The position numbers and the translations under genes were made by a program. Shown here piece by piece: positions 38,221-48,918 of a DNA stretch of 64,000 bases. How positions within the stretch are numbered: the first letter of the stretch is position 1; every line of letters starts with the position of its first letter. Under the pieces are notes generated by a model. The model was not told the DNA's origin and searched no databases. It worked only from the letters and a program-made list of their open reading frames with translations. The DNA is from Microbacteriaceae bacterium (GTDB lineage: Bacteria > Actinomycetota > Actinomycetes > Actinomycetales > Microbacteriaceae), in NCBI GenBank assembly GCA_009780695.1, contig WQZN01000001.1, forward strand, positions 186,001 to 250,000, read 5' to 3'.

Positions 38221-41200
38221 TCAGACGCGGCTGAAGCGCAGGGTGCGCACCTCGAACGGCGTGAGGGCCACCTCGACCGCGGCGCCGCCGCGCGCGGCAT
38301 CCTCACCCGCTTCGTCCTCGATCAGCGAGACCGCGCGACCCGCACCGAACGGCGCCCCGACGCTGACGACGCCGCTCGCGCGGCGCCCCTGCGCCTCGTA
38401 GACGCGCACGATCAGGTCGCCCGAGCGGTCGTGCGCGAGCTTGACGGAGGAGATGAGGATGCCGTCGCCGGCGACCGCCGCGAGCGGCTCCACCGACCCC
38501 GCCCCGAGGCGGGCACGCGACGCCGTGTTCAGCGCGATGCCCGCCTCGGTCGCACCGAGCGCGTCGGTGCCGATGACCATGCCGTAGGCGTGGGTCTGCA
38601 CACCCTGGTCGGTCTCGGGGTCGGGGAAGCGGGGGGCCCGCAGCAGCGAGAGGCGCAGCGTCGTGGTCACGTCGCCCTCGTCCGCGTCGCGCGTCATGTC
38701 GTAGCCGTAGGTCGAGTCGGTCACGAGCGCGACGCCGAAGCCCGGTTCCTGCGCGAGCACGAAGCGGTGCATCGAGGTCTCGAACTTCGCCGCCTCCCAG
38801 CTGGTGTTCGTGTGGGTGACCCGCTTGTAGTAGCCGAACTGGGTCTCGGCGGCGGTGTGCTCGGCGCGCACGTCGAGCGGGAAGGCGACCTTCAAGAACT
38901 TCTCGGTCTCGTGCCAGTCGGTGCTCTGCTCGATGCGCAGCACGCGCGAGCCGGGCTCGAGGGTGAGCACCTGGCTCACGCGCGAGCTCGAGAACGAGCG
39001 CTCGATGCGGACGTGCACGCCTTCCGCGTCCTCGCTGACCGTGAGCGCGTCGAGCGCGCGCAGGTCGTCGACGCGGTTGCGGTAATAGCGGTCGACGTCC
39101 CACGCGTCCCACATGTTCGGGAAGTCCTGGTGCAGCTGCAGCAGGTTCGCCTCGCCGCCCGGCGCGATGGCGTCGCGGCCCGTGGCGAGATCGATCGCGC
39201 TCGTGATCAGGCCCTCCGCCGAGATCACGACCTCGACGAGCTCGTTGCGCAGCGTGACTCCACGCTCGTCGCGCGTGACCATGACGGGTGTCGCGGCCCC
39301 GACGGCCTCACCCGCACCGAGCCCGGGCACGCCGGCGCGCGCGAACGGCGCCGCGTTGAACACGAGCGGCGAGCTGCCGGTGCCCGCGAGCGCGTCGAGC
39401 GCGCGGGCGATGATCGCCTCGGCGCCGTCGGTGACCCGCGCGAAGTTGGCGACGGCCTCGCGGTGCACCCACGCGATCGAGGTGCCGGGCAGGATGTCGT
39501 GGAACTGGTGCAGCAGCAGCAGCTCCCACAGCTCGTCGAGCTCGTCGTAGGGGTACTCGAAGCCGGCATCCCCGGCCCGCACCGCCGCGGTCGCCGCCCA
39601 CAGCTCGGCCTCGATCAGCAGATGCTCGCCGCGGCGGTTGCCCTGCTTGGTCTTGTGCTGGCTCGTGAGGGTCGCCCGGTGCAGCTCGAGGTAGAGCTCA
39701 CCGACCCACACGGGCGGGTGCGGCAGCTCGGCCTGGGCCTTCTCGAAGAACGCGTCGGGGTGCTCCCAGCGCACGCGGGCGCTGCCCTCGAGGTCTGCCG
39801 TGCGCCGCGCCTTGCCCGTCATCTCGCGGGTCGTGCCGCCACCGCCGTCACCCCAGCCGACGGGCGCGATCGAGTGCGAGGCCTTGCGCGATTCCTTGAA
39901 CTGGCGGGTCGCACGGGCGAGCTCGGAGCCCGAGAGCTGCGAGTTGTAGGTGTCCATCGGCGGGAAGTGGCTGAAGATGCGCGAGCCGTCGATGCCCTCC
40001 CACGAGAAGGTGTGGTGCGGGAAGCGGTTGACCTGGTTCCACGAGATCTTCTGCGTGAAGAACCACTCGAAGCCCGCGCGCTTCATGAGCTGCGGCAGCT
40101 GCGGGGAGTACCCGAAGCTGTCGGGCAGCCAGACGCCCTTGCACGTCACGCCGAACTCGGAGCGGAAGAACGACTGGCCGTAGAGGAACTGGCGCGCGAT
40201 CGCCTCGCCGGTCGGCATGACGGTGTCGGACTCGACCCACATGCCGCCGAGCGGCACGAAGCGGCCGGCGGCGACGGCGTCCTTGATCCGCGCGTACACC
40301 TCGGGGCGGTGCTGCTTGACCCACTTGTACTGCTGAGCGCTCGACATGCCGTAGCTGAACTCCGGCTGCTCGTCGATGAGCGTCGTCATCGACGAGGTCG
40401 TGCGCGCGACCTTGCGGATCGTCTCGCGCAGCGGCCACAGCCACGCCGAGTCGATGTGCGCGTGGCCGATGGCCGAGACCTCGTGGGCCGACGCCTCGGC
40501 GGGGGACTCGAGCACCGCGGCGAGCGCGGCTCGGGCATCCGCCGCCGTCTCCGAGATGCGCTGCAGGTCGAGCAGGTCGAGCGCGTCGTCGAGCGCCTGC
40601 AGCACCCTCATGCGGCGCGGCCCGGACTCGGGCAGCTCGGCCTGCAGCTCGAGCAGCACCTCGACGTCGAGGGCGAGCTCGAAGACCTGCTCGTCGAAGA
40701 CCGCGAGGTCGAAGGCGCGCGTCGTGTAGAGCCTGCGCGGGGACGAGGTGAGGATGTCGCCCTCCTGCGTCGGCAGGAAGGGGTGGTAGTCGAGCAGCAC
40801 GGGGTTCGAGGCGGCCTCGACGAACAGCTCGACGGGGTCGCCGGCTGTCGCGGCATCCGCCACTCGCACCCACTGGTTGCGCGGGTTGAGCGACTTCAGC
40901 GGGCTGCCGCCGGGGAGGTAGACCAGGCCCTCGCACTGGAAACCCGTCATGTTCTGGTCGAAGCCGAGGTCGACGACGGCCTCGACGCGGCGGCCCGCCC
41001 ACTCGGCCGGGATCTCGCCGGTCAGCCGGAACCAGGTCGTGCCCCACGCGGCGCCCCACGGGCTGCCGACCTCGTAGGGCGCGAAGTCGAGCGCGAGGCC
41101 CTCGGTCGGCGCGATCGGCTCACCGGGCAGCTCGTGCGCCTCGACGGTCAGCGGCACGCGCAGCGCGTAGATCGCGGGCTTGATGCGCTCGGTCAGCACG

Positions 41201-41241
41201 CGGGTCGCGCGGCCTACGGTCAGGGGGATGTCGTCGTGCAT
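38221..41241 (-). CDS. alpha-mannosidase, GH38 family (second paralogue)
   Basis: GHAHIDSAWLWPLRETIRKVARTTSSM; GGMWVESDTVMPTGEAIARQ; LPDSFGYSPQLPQLM; clear paralogue of 27467-30496. Confidence 0.93.
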   Translation of the reverse strand: MHDDIPLTVGRATRVLTERIKPAIYALRVPLTVEAHELPGEPIAPTEGLALDFAPYEVGSPWGAAWGTTWFRLTGEIPAEWAGRRVEAVVDLGFDQNMTGFQCEGLVYLPGGSPLKSLNPRNQWVRVADAATAGDPVELFVEAASNPVLLDYHPFLPTQEGDILTSSPRRLYTTRAFDLAVFDEQVFELALDVEVLLELQAELPESGPRRMRVLQALDDALDLLDLQRISETAADARAALAAVLESPAEASAHEVSAIGHAHIDSAWLWPLRETIRKVARTTSSMTTLIDEQPEFSYGMSSAQQYKWVKQHRPEVYARIKDAVAAGRFVPLGGMWVESDTVMPTGEAIARQFLYGQSFFRSEFGVTCKGVWLPDSFGYSPQLPQLMKRAGFEWFFTQKISWNQVNRFPHHTFSWEGIDGSRIFSHFPPMDTYNSQLSGSELARATRQFKESRKASHSIAPVGWGDGGGGTTREMTGKARRTADLEGSARVRWEHPDAFFEKAQAELPHPPVWVGELYLELHRATLTSQHKTKQGNRRGEHLLIEAELWAATAAVRAGDAGFEYPYDELDELWELLLLHQFHDILPGTSIAWVHREAVANFARVTDGAEAIIARALDALAGTGSSPLVFNAAPFARAGVPGLGAGEAVGAATPVMVTRDERGVTLRNELVEVVISAEGLITSAIDLATGRDAIAPGGEANLLQLHQDFPNMWDAWDVDRYYRNRVDDLRALDALTVSEDAEGVHVRIERSFSSSRVSQVLTLEPGSRVLRIEQSTDWHETEKFLKVAFPLDVRAEHTAAETQFGYYKRVTHTNTSWEAAKFETSMHRFVLAQEPGFGVALVTDSTYGYDMTRDADEGDVTTTLRLSLLRAPRFPDPETDQGVQTHAYGMVIGTDALGATEAGIALNTASRARLGAGSVEPLAAVAGDGILISSVKLAHDRSGDLIVRVYEAQGRRASGVVSVGAPFGAGRAVSLIEDEAGEDAARGGAAVEVALTPFEVRTLRFSRV

Positions 41242-41282
41242 GACTGTCTTCTCTGCGTGCAGCTGGTGGTAGGCGGTTCAGG

Positions 41283-42557
41283 TCAGGCGGCGGGCGCGAC
41301 GTCGGGGTCGCGGGCCGCGAGCAGGCGCGTGATGCCGCGGGCCGCGAGGGATGCCTCGTCGCCGGCACGCGAGGCGAGCACGACCTGCGGACCGGAGCCG
41401 TCGGCTCCGGTGCCGGCGGCGCGCAGCCACGCCTCATAGAAGTCTCCGCCGGGAGCGCAGCTCACGCGGTAGCCGTCGGCCGTGTCGTCGAGAACGAGGG
41501 CGGCGGATTCCGGCGCCGCGGCATTCCCGGCACCGCCCGAGCTCGCCGCCGCCGCGGCGCGCAGCTCGGCGACCACGCGAGCGAAACGTCGCCCGGTCGG
41601 CTTGAGGGTGCCGTCATTGGCGATGAGCCCGAGGTCGTACTCGAGCTCGGGGAAGTCGGCGAGGCCACGGGAGACGTCGTGCGAGCACCACCAGGTGATG
41701 CCCCAGAGGTGCTGGACACGAGCCGCGTGGCGCATGGTCGCCTCGAGGAAGTCGGGGGCGTCGGCCACGGGCACGACGTTGGTCGGCGCGCCGACCTCCT
41801 GCAGCCACACCGGCCGCGTCGCGTGAAGATTCCACGCGGCGGCGAGCTGCAGGAGGTACTCGGCGTGGCGCACCGAGCCCGGTGCGAGAGCGCCGTAGCG
41901 CTGCGCCGCGCCGTTGAACACCCACGAGTGCACGATCGTCGCGTCGCCGTGCTCGGCGGCATGCGCCGGGCCGAACGGCTGCGTGTCGTCGTACCAGGCG
42001 GCGTCGTACATCGAGTGCGTGATGAGCCCGCTCGCGGTCTCGCGCGCCGCCGCCGTCATCCGCTCGAGCCAGGCGTGGGCCTGCGGCGCGGTGACGGGGT
42101 GCGGGTCGGGGTGCGGCGCTGCCGCGAACTGGTTCAGCTCGTTGCCGAGCGTGAGGCCGACGACGTTCGGGCGGGATGCCAGCAGCGCGCCGAGGGCGCG
42201 CACGTACTGCTCCTCGCCCTCGAGGACATCCGGGTCGGTGAACATGTTGCGCCGGTGCCACGTCGCGAGCCAGGCCGGCAGGAAGTCGAAGCTCGACAGG
42301 TGGCCCTGGATGGCATCCACATTCACATCGAGTCCGAACTCGCCGGCCACGTCGATCAGCGCGCCGACGTCGTCGAGGGCCGCCCGCCGGATGATTCCAC
42401 GATTCGGCTGCACCACACCCCACAGCGGGAACACGCGGACGTGATCGACCCCGAGGGAAGCGACGCCCTCGAGGTCACGGCGCGCGGCCTCCGCACTGAA
42501 GTCGAGCCACGAGTGGAACCAGCCGGCGGACGGGGTGTAGTTGACGCCGAATCTCAT
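41283..42557 (-). CDS. GH5-like glycoside hydrolase (possibly GH5_18-type beta-mannosidase)
   Basis: MRFGVNYTPSAGWFHSWLDFSAEAARRDLEGVASLGVDHVRVFPLWG; VGLTLGNELNQFA acid/base-like NE motif; VWLQEVGAP second Glu. Confidence 0.75.
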   Translation of the reverse strand: MRFGVNYTPSAGWFHSWLDFSAEAARRDLEGVASLGVDHVRVFPLWGVVQPNRGIIRRAALDDVGALIDVAGEFGLDVNVDAIQGHLSSFDFLPAWLATWHRRNMFTDPDVLEGEEQYVRALGALLASRPNVVGLTLGNELNQFAAAPHPDPHPVTAPQAHAWLERMTAAARETASGLITHSMYDAAWYDDTQPFGPAHAAEHGDATIVHSWVFNGAAQRYGALAPGSVRHAEYLLQLAAAWNLHATRPVWLQEVGAPTNVVPVADAPDFLEATMRHAARVQHLWGITWWCSHDVSRGLADFPELEYDLGLIANDGTLKPTGRRFARVVAELRAAAAASSGGAGNAAAPESAALVLDDTADGYRVSCAPGGDFYEAWLRAAGTGADGSGPQVVLASRAGDEASLAARGITRLLAARDPDVAPAA

Positions 42558-42640
42558 GCGCGGAAGCATCCGCCCAGGCGATCGGGTCGAGCATCTTCGA
42601 GCAATCCAGCCATCGCTGCCGTCAATTCCTTAGTTCCCCG

Positions 42641-42660
42641 TCACTAAACCGATATAGTGA
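42641..42660. promoter_or_regulatory. LacI#2 operator candidate upstream of GH5-like/GH38 operon
   Basis: TCACTAAACCGATATAGTGA, 8 of 10 positions palindromic. Confidence 0.85.
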
Positions 42661-42808
42661 TTTATCCATACTCATGGGTGACCGCGCATTGCGCAAGTGC
42701 GAATTGACCGGTTCAGCGAATGAGCGCGGGTGCATCTGAGAGGTCACGGAGTCTCGCCACCAGATCACGGCACCCGTTGTCGTGCTCCCCGCGAGGCGAT
42801 AGCCTGGT

Positions 42809-42828
42809 GAGCTAAATCGATATAGTCA
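42809..42828. promoter_or_regulatory. LacI#2 operator candidate (autoregulatory position)
   Basis: GAGCTAAATCGATATAGTCA, 15 bp before the GTG start of LacI#2. Confidence 0.8.
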
Positions 42829-42843
42829 ACTTGAGAGGCACCC

Positions 42844-43884
42844 GTGGCCCCGCAACCCAAGCGCCCCACCATCGGCGACATCGCCCGCAAGGCCGGCGTG
42901 TCGAAGGGCGCGGTCTCGTTTGCCCTCAATGGCCGTCCGGGCGTGAGCGCTGAGACACGGCAGCGCATCCTTGCAATCGCCGGCGAGCTCAACTGGCGCC
43001 CGAACAGCGCGGCTCAGGCACTGGGCCAGTCGCGGGCGGGTGTGATCGGCTTCGTGCTGAACCGTCCGGCGCGCATTCTCGGAACCGAAACCTTCTTCCC
43101 TGAGTTGCTCTCGGGCATCGAACTCGGCCTCTCGCCATCACGCACGGCGCTGCACATGCTCGTGGTCTCGGACCTCGACGAGGAGCTCGACACCTATCGG
43201 GAGTGGTGGCACGCACACCGGGTCGACGGCGTGATCGTGATCGACCCCCGCATGAACGACCCGCGCAGCAAGCTGCTCGTCGAGCTCGGCATGCCCGCGG
43301 TCCAAATCGGCAGCCACCCCTCGCGCGAGACGGAGATCCCGACGATCTGGGTCGATGACATCGAGGCCGCCAACACGCTCTTCGGCTACATCGCGGCGCT
43401 CGGCCACCGACGCATCGCTCACGTCGCGGGCACGGCCGAATTCGAGCACACGGCACTGCGCATGGCGACCCTCAAGGACTGCGCAGAGCAATTCGACCTC
43501 GAGTGGGTGCGCAGCGCCGCGACCGACTACAGCGCGGACGCCGCCGCCTCCGAGACCCGCACCCTGCTCGCCGGGAAATCGCGCCCCACCGCCATCGTCT
43601 ACGACAGCGATGTGATGGCGCTCGCAGGTCTCCGCGTCGCCGATGAGATGGGCGTCGCGGTGCCTGGTGAGCTGTCGATCGCTTCGTTCGACGACTCGCT
43701 GATGGTACGGCTCGTGCGACCCTCGATCACAACGCTGACGCGTGACACGGTGGAACTCGGCGAGCTCGCAGCGCGTGCTCTGCTCGACCAGCTCGACAGC
43801 GACGAGCCAGTGCCGAGTATGGCGGGGCCCGTGCCCAAGCTGTCCGTGCGCGAGAGCACGGCGCCGCCGCACGGCCGCTCGTGA
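42844..43884 (+). CDS. LacI-family transcriptional regulator (LacI#2, GTG start)
   Basis: PTIGDIARKAGVSKGAVSFALNGRPGVSAETRQRILAIAGELNWRPNSAAQALGQ. Confidence 0.93.
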   Translation: MAPQPKRPTIGDIARKAGVSKGAVSFALNGRPGVSAETRQRILAIAGELNWRPNSAAQALGQSRAGVIGFVLNRPARILGTETFFPELLSGIELGLSPSRTALHMLVVSDLDEELDTYREWWHAHRVDGVIVIDPRMNDPRSKLLVELGMPAVQIGSHPSRETEIPTIWVDDIEAANTLFGYIAALGHRRIAHVAGTAEFEHTALRMATLKDCAEQFDLEWVRSAATDYSADAAASETRTLLAGKSRPTAIVYDSDVMALAGLRVADEMGVAVPGELSIASFDDSLMVRLVRPSITTLTRDTVELGELAARALLDQLDSDEPVPSMAGPVPKLSVRESTAPPHGRS

Positions 43885-43953
43885 GAATGTCGCCGCGGCA
43901 CCGCTGACCCTTTCGGCTCGCGGCCTCTGGGGTACAACGGCCTCATCATGGCA

Positions 43954-43994
43954 ACGGGGTCCCCATCGCACACGAAGTGCGATGGGGACCCCGT
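43954..43994. terminator. strong hairpin between convergent LacI#2 and SBP genes
   Basis: 18-bp perfect stem ACGGGGTCCCCATCGCAC / GTGCGATGGGGACCCCGT with 5-nt loop. Confidence 0.8.
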
Positions 43995-44008
43995 CAGATG
44001 CGCCGGGC

Positions 44009-45712
44009 TCAGGCCGGCGTCAGTGCGAGCAGCGTCTGGTTGATGTTGTTGTACCCGCTGGTGCGCGGGGCGAAGCCAGACGAGCCGGGCTTCGGCCAGC
44101 CCTTCCAGTTCGTCGTGGTGTACATTTCGCCACCGCCGCCGGGCCACAGCGCAACGAACGGCGCCTGGTCGACAACGGCCTGCTGGATGACAGCGAGCGG
44201 TGCCATGATGGCCGACTGGTTCGCCGGCGGGGTCGACTGCAGTGTGCTGATCGCGGCGTCGACATCGTTCGGGCATTTCCAGCGGCCTTGGTTGCCGTAG
44301 CCGTTCTTCTGCTCGGTCGCGCCGAGGTTGACCTGGCTGTATGCCTCATAGGCGTTGTACGGCGAACCGTTCAGGTTCGTGTTCCACAACGCCATCGTGT
44401 ACTTCTGGTTGGCCAGCTGGTCCTGTTGGAACACCGCGTCTGCCATCGACTGCTGCGTGACGGTGATGCCGAGCGCGCTCTTCCAGGCGGCGATCAGGAG
44501 CGGCGCGACGGTGACGTCGTCCGGCTGGCCGAGGTCGACGGCGAGAGCCAGCGGATAGGACTTGCCGTCTTTTGTCAGGTTGCCGCCCGTGACCGTCCAC
44601 CCGCCGTCCGTCAGGGCCTGCTTTGCGGCGGAAGCGTCCTGCGCAGCCGGCTTGTCGTAGCCACTGATGATGAGCTTGCTGTACAGCGTGGTGTCAAGGC
44701 CCGTGGTGGACGGCACCGTGAAACCGGTGCCGAGGGCCTGCACGACCGCGTTGTAGTCGATCGCGGCACGGAGCGCCTTGCGCACATTGACGTCGTCCAT
44801 CGGCGCCACGTTCACGTAGAACTGGACACCGCGCTGCGAGCCGTCCGGCCAGAAGCTGTAGCCGTTGTCCTTCGACTGCTTCAGGAAGGTGGTGAGCACG
44901 CCCTGACCACCGCCATCGGACCAGTCGACCTTGGCTTTCGAGATCTGCGACTGGATGTTCCCGACCGTGCCCTGGGGAACGATGACGACGCTCTTGACGC
45001 CGTGCGACTTTCCACCCCAGTAGTCGTCACGGATCTCGATCTCGATGCGCTCGTTGGTGAAGCTCTTCACCTTGCCGGGGCCGGTGCCGACGGGCTTCGG
45101 GTCAACGTACTTGCTGACATCGCCCTGCTTGCCGTAGATGTGCTCTGGGACGATCACCCAGTACAGCGACAGGTTGGTGTCCTCTTGGAAGTTCGGGTTG
45201 TTGTAGGGGACGACCACCGTGTAGTCATCCGTCTTGTACACGGCTTTGTTGAGGAACGGCGTCTTCGACGGGTCCGCCGCGTCCGGCGGGCCGGGGGTTC
45301 CGAAGATGAAGTTGTAGCTAAACACGACGTCGTCAGCGTTGAAGTCCTCGCCGTCGCTCCATTTCACGCCCTTGCGCAGCGTGTAGGTCGCGGTGCGGCC
45401 GTCGGAGCTGAAGGCGACGGACTCCGCCAGGTTCGGGACGAGCTTGCCGCCGTCGTCCTGGCTGACGCGGAACAGCGTCTCCCAGAACAAGCCGGAGCCG
45501 GGGGCCGAGTTGCCGCCGCCGTAGACGTTGTAGTTCTGTGGAAAGGTGTTGCCGTTGTTGATGGCGGCGCCGATGGTCAGGATGCCGTTCTTCGCGGCCC
45601 CCGTCGTGTTGCCGGTCACGGCGCCAAGGCTTGTGCAGCCGCTGAGCGTGGCAGCGGTCAATCCGGCGACACCGGTGAGCGCGAGGAAGGTCCTCCTACT
45701 CAGTTGAGTCAT
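44009..45712 (-). CDS. ABC transporter substrate-binding lipoprotein (family 5, Opp-type), Tat/lipobox signal
   Basis: MTQLSRRTFLALTGVAGLTAATLSGCTS; VPNLAESVAFSSDGRTATYTLRKGVKWSDGEDFNADDVVFSYNF. Confidence 0.88.
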   Translation of the reverse strand: MTQLSRRTFLALTGVAGLTAATLSGCTSLGAVTGNTTGAAKNGILTIGAAINNGNTFPQNYNVYGGGNSAPGSGLFWETLFRVSQDDGGKLVPNLAESVAFSSDGRTATYTLRKGVKWSDGEDFNADDVVFSYNFIFGTPGPPDAADPSKTPFLNKAVYKTDDYTVVVPYNNPNFQEDTNLSLYWVIVPEHIYGKQGDVSKYVDPKPVGTGPGKVKSFTNERIEIEIRDDYWGGKSHGVKSVVIVPQGTVGNIQSQISKAKVDWSDGGGQGVLTTFLKQSKDNGYSFWPDGSQRGVQFYVNVAPMDDVNVRKALRAAIDYNAVVQALGTGFTVPSTTGLDTTLYSKLIISGYDKPAAQDASAAKQALTDGGWTVTGGNLTKDGKSYPLALAVDLGQPDDVTVAPLLIAAWKSALGITVTQQSMADAVFQQDQLANQKYTMALWNTNLNGSPYNAYEAYSQVNLGATEQKNGYGNQGRWKCPNDVDAAISTLQSTPPANQSAIMAPLAVIQQAVVDQAPFVALWPGGGGEMYTTTNWKGWPKPGSSGFAPRTSGYNNINQTLLALTPA

Positions 45713-46826
45713 GTGAGACGTGCTCCTTCTGCGAGGGGGGCGTGGCTTCATCGCCGGCCCCAGAATGTGTTGCGGTGGACTGGGGTGTGGTTTCCGAGAA
45801 CGACGGATCGTCCTCGGCGCGCCAGCACGCTGTCGCCCGCGTGCCGGATACGAAATAGGGCGGCTGCTGCGTGGTGCACTTCGGCAGGGCCACGGGGCAG
45901 CGCGCGGCGAATCGACAGCCCATGTACTCGACGGTGTTGTCGATAGGGCTGGCATCGCTGATGTCGGTGATGATCTCGTGGCCGGAGCCCTTGTATCGGG
46001 CCGGGTCAGGCGCAGCGCTGATCAGCTGACGGGTGTACGGGTGCTTGGGGTTGGCGATCACGTCCTCCGCATCGCCGTACTCGACGATCTTCCCGCCGAA
46101 CATCACGTTGACACGGTCCGCCAGGTATCGTGCGCTCGCGATGTCGTGGGTGATGTAGAGAACAGCGAGCTGATGCTCTCGGCGCAGGCGATCGAGCAGG
46201 TTGAGCACGCCGATACGGATCGAGGCATCGAGCATCGAAGTGGGCTCGTCGGCTAGAAGCACCCGGGGATTCATCGCCAGCGAACGGGCAATGGCGATGC
46301 GCTGTCGCTGGCCGCCCGACATGTCGGTCGGGTAGCGGTCGACGAACGACTCGCCCGGTGTGAGGTTGACGAGCCCCAGCAGTTCGAGCACCTTGGCGCG
46401 GACGGCACGGGGACCGCTCGCGATGCGGTGGATACGCAGGGCTCGGCCAAGGATGTAGCTGACCTTCTTCAGCGCGTTGAGCGACGCGAAGGGGTCCTGG
46501 AAGATGAGCTGCACGTTGCTGTAGTAGGCGCGCTCGGCGCGGTGCCCGTATTTCACGGGCTTGCCGTCGTACAGCAGGCTGCCTCCGGTCGGCTTGTACA
46601 CGAGGGACAGCACGCGGGCGATGGTGGTCTTCCCCGAGCCGCTCTCGCCGACCAGGGCGGTGATCTCACCGGCGTGCAGCGCGAGCGAGGCGCCGTCGAC
46701 GGCTCGCACTGTGCGGCGCCCGCCTGGAGCACGCAGGTGCACCTCGAGATCTCGCACCTCGAGGATCGGCGTCCGGTCGACGTGGTCGGCGATGGGCTTC
46801 TGCCCGGCATCCGTCCTCGTGGTCAT
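45696..46826 (-). CDS. ABC transporter ATP-binding protein (DppF-type)
   Basis: GESGSGKTTIARVL, MSGGQRQRIAIARSLAMNPRVLLADEPTSMLDAS. Confidence 0.93.
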   Translation of the reverse strand: MTTRTDAGQKPIADHVDRTPILEVRDLEVHLRAPGGRRTVRAVDGASLALHAGEITALVGESGSGKTTIARVLSLVYKPTGGSLLYDGKPVKYGHRAERAYYSNVQLIFQDPFASLNALKKVSYILGRALRIHRIASGPRAVRAKVLELLGLVNLTPGESFVDRYPTDMSGGQRQRIAIARSLAMNPRVLLADEPTSMLDASIRIGVLNLLDRLRREHQLAVLYITHDIASARYLADRVNVMFGGKIVEYGDAEDVIANPKHPYTRQLISAAPDPARYKGSGHEIITDISDASPIDNTVEYMGCRFAARCPVALPKCTTQQPPYFVSGTRATACWRAEDDPSFSETTPQSTATHSGAGDEATPPSQKEHVSHDSTE

Positions 46827-47989
46827 GCCGCGTCACCTTCCTTCACATCGTGTGCCAGCTCTTCCGCGGCCATGACTTCGTAGCCGTCACTGCCCTCCTG
46901 CTCCTGCGGGGTATGCGCCGTTGCGCCGATCGCGCCATTCGGGTTCTCGGGCGTGGACAGGTGGCAAGCCACCTTCCCGCCCGGCACCTCGAGAAGCGGC
47001 GGGAGCTCCGTATCGCATCGCGCGATGCGCTTGGGGCACCGGGGCGCGAAGGCGCAGCCCCGCGGCAGGTTGAGCAGGTCGGGGGGCGAGCCGGGGATGC
47101 CGGACAATCGCCGTACCGGCTCGCTGAGGGGCGGGAACGCCTGGCGCAACCCTTGCGTGTACGGGTGGCGCGGCGCGCGGTAGAGCTGCTCGGCGGTGCC
47201 GATCTCAACAATCTTCCCGCCGTACATGATCGCGATCTGGTCGGAGATCTCCAGCAGCAGCGACAGGTCATGCGTCACGAATGCGATGGCGAAGCCGAGG
47301 CGCTCTTGAAGGCGCAGGATCTGGGTGAGGATCTGCCGTTGCATCACGACGTCGACCGCGGTGGTCGGCTCGTCCATGAGGACGAGCTGCGGCTCGCACG
47401 CGAGCGACAGTGCGATGAGCGCGCGCTGCTGCATGCCACCGGAGAGCTCATGCGGGTACGCGTCCAAGCGGTGACTGGGGATGCCGACCATCTGAAGCAG
47501 TTCGGCAGCGCGCTCGCGTGCTTCACCCTTGCCGACAGCAGGCATGTGCTCGCGGATCACGTCGGTGAACTGGGAGCCGAGGCGCATGACGGGGTTGAGG
47601 CAGGCCATCGCGCTCTGCATGACGATCGAGATGTCGACCCATCGATAGGCGGCGAGCTCGTTCTCACTGAGTTGGGCCAGGTCGACCGCTGCCGAGCCGA
47701 TCTCGTGGTGCAGTAGCACGGAGCCCGCGCTCGTCACGGCCGGCGGACGTTGCAGACGACCGAGCGCCGCGAGCAGTGTGGACTTGCCGGACGCGGACTC
47801 ACCGGCGATCCCAAGGATCTCACCGCGGTGCAACGTGAGCGTGATGTCATCGCAGGCGCGGACGTTGCCGCGCTCGGTGATGTAGTCGACGCACAGGCCG
47901 CGCACCTCGAGGAGGGGCCTACGGGTCGGGGCCTCGTGGGGTGTCTCGGAGCGAGACTCGGTGGATTCGGCTTCCGTCATCGTGGTCAT
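46823..47989 (-). CDS. ABC transporter ATP-binding protein (DppD-type)
   Basis: GESASGKSTLLAAL, LSGGMQQRALIALSLACEPQLVLMDEPTTAVDVV. Confidence 0.92.
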   Translation of the reverse strand: MTTMTEAESTESRSETPHEAPTRRPLLEVRGLCVDYITERGNVRACDDITLTLHRGEILGIAGESASGKSTLLAALGRLQRPPAVTSAGSVLLHHEIGSAAVDLAQLSENELAAYRWVDISIVMQSAMACLNPVMRLGSQFTDVIREHMPAVGKGEARERAAELLQMVGIPSHRLDAYPHELSGGMQQRALIALSLACEPQLVLMDEPTTAVDVVMQRQILTQILRLQERLGFAIAFVTHDLSLLLEISDQIAIMYGGKIVEIGTAEQLYRAPRHPYTQGLRQAFPPLSEPVRRLSGIPGSPPDLLNLPRGCAFAPRCPKRIARCDTELPPLLEVPGGKVACHLSTPENPNGAIGATAHTPQEQEGSDGYEVMAAEELAHDVKEGDAA

Positions 47990-48918
47990 GCCGCAACCTC
48001 CCCGCGTGCTGAGGTCTTCTGACTGGCGCGCACTCTCGCCTGACTTTTGAGGAATGCGTTCATCAGACGCATCCGCTTCGTCGAAAGGGTCGGGTTCGAC
48101 ACCTCGTCGAGCCCGAAGTTGAGCATGGTGGTCGAGAGGCCGATGAGAGCCAGGCAGAGCCCCGGCGGCACGAACCACCACCACAACCCGTTGAAGAGGG
48201 CGTTCTGGTTCGTGGCGTAGCTGATCATCAGACCCCAGCTGGGGTCGGTCGCACTGCCGATACCGAGGAACGCGATCGCCGCCTGCTGCCCGATGCCTGC
48301 GGCGATGAGGCGCAGGAACATGGGGGAGACGACACCGGAAAGGTGGGGCAGCACTTCCGACAGGACGATGCGCCAACGGGATTCCCCGACCGTCCGCAGC
48401 GCCGTGGCGAAGTCGCGGCCGCGCAGAGACATCGCCTGAGCCCGCACGGCACGCGCGCCGCCCGGCCACTCGAAAAATCCGATGATCAGGGAGACCATGA
48501 TCCAGTTCGCGTTGCCGAGGAAGCCGGCGACGATGAACAGAACAGCGAACGACGGGACGTTCTGGAAGATCAAGGTCACGGCGTTGAGGACCCGATCCGT
48601 CCAGCCGCCGATGAAGCCGCCTGTGAGGCCGACGAGCACGGTGCAAGCGATGCCGACGACGGCGCTCCCGAGGCCGACCAAGATCGAGTTGCGGGTGCCG
48701 TAGAGGAGCCAGACCAGCACGTCCTGGCCGGTGCTCGTGGTTCCAAGCAAATGCCGGGCGCTCGGCGGCTGACCGAGAGCGCTGTGGTCGTAGTCGTAGG
48801 GGCCCAGGTGCAGCACCAGGGTCGAGAACGGCTCACCGATGATAGCCACCAGGACAAACACCCCGAGGATGACGAGCCCGACCTGAACCTTGCCGAGGCT
48901 GAGGAAACGCTTCAGCAT
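47986..48918 (-). CDS. ABC transporter permease (DppC-type)
   Basis: HLLGTTSTGQDVLVWLLYGTRNSILVGL; RGRDFATALRTVGESRWRIVLSEVLPH. Confidence 0.92.
   Translation of the reverse strand: MLKRFLSLGKVQVGLVILGVFVLVAIIGEPFSTLVLHLGPYDYDHSALGQPPSARHLLGTTSTGQDVLVWLLYGTRNSILVGLGSAVVGIACTVLVGLTGGFIGGWTDRVLNAVTLIFQNVPSFAVLFIVAGFLGNANWIMVSLIIGFFEWPGGARAVRAQAMSLRGRDFATALRTVGESRWRIVLSEVLPHLSGVVSPMFLRLIAAGIGQQAAIAFLGIGSATDPSWGLMISYATNQNALFNGLWWWFVPPGLCLALIGLSTTMLNFGLDEVSNPTLSTKRMRLMNAFLKSQARVRASQKTSARGEVAA

Noticed and set aside
37984-41439. 1151-aa plus-strand ORF opposite the second GH38
   Set aside because: Low-complexity Arg/Glu/Val-rich translation with no family motifs; antisense to a well-supported gene.
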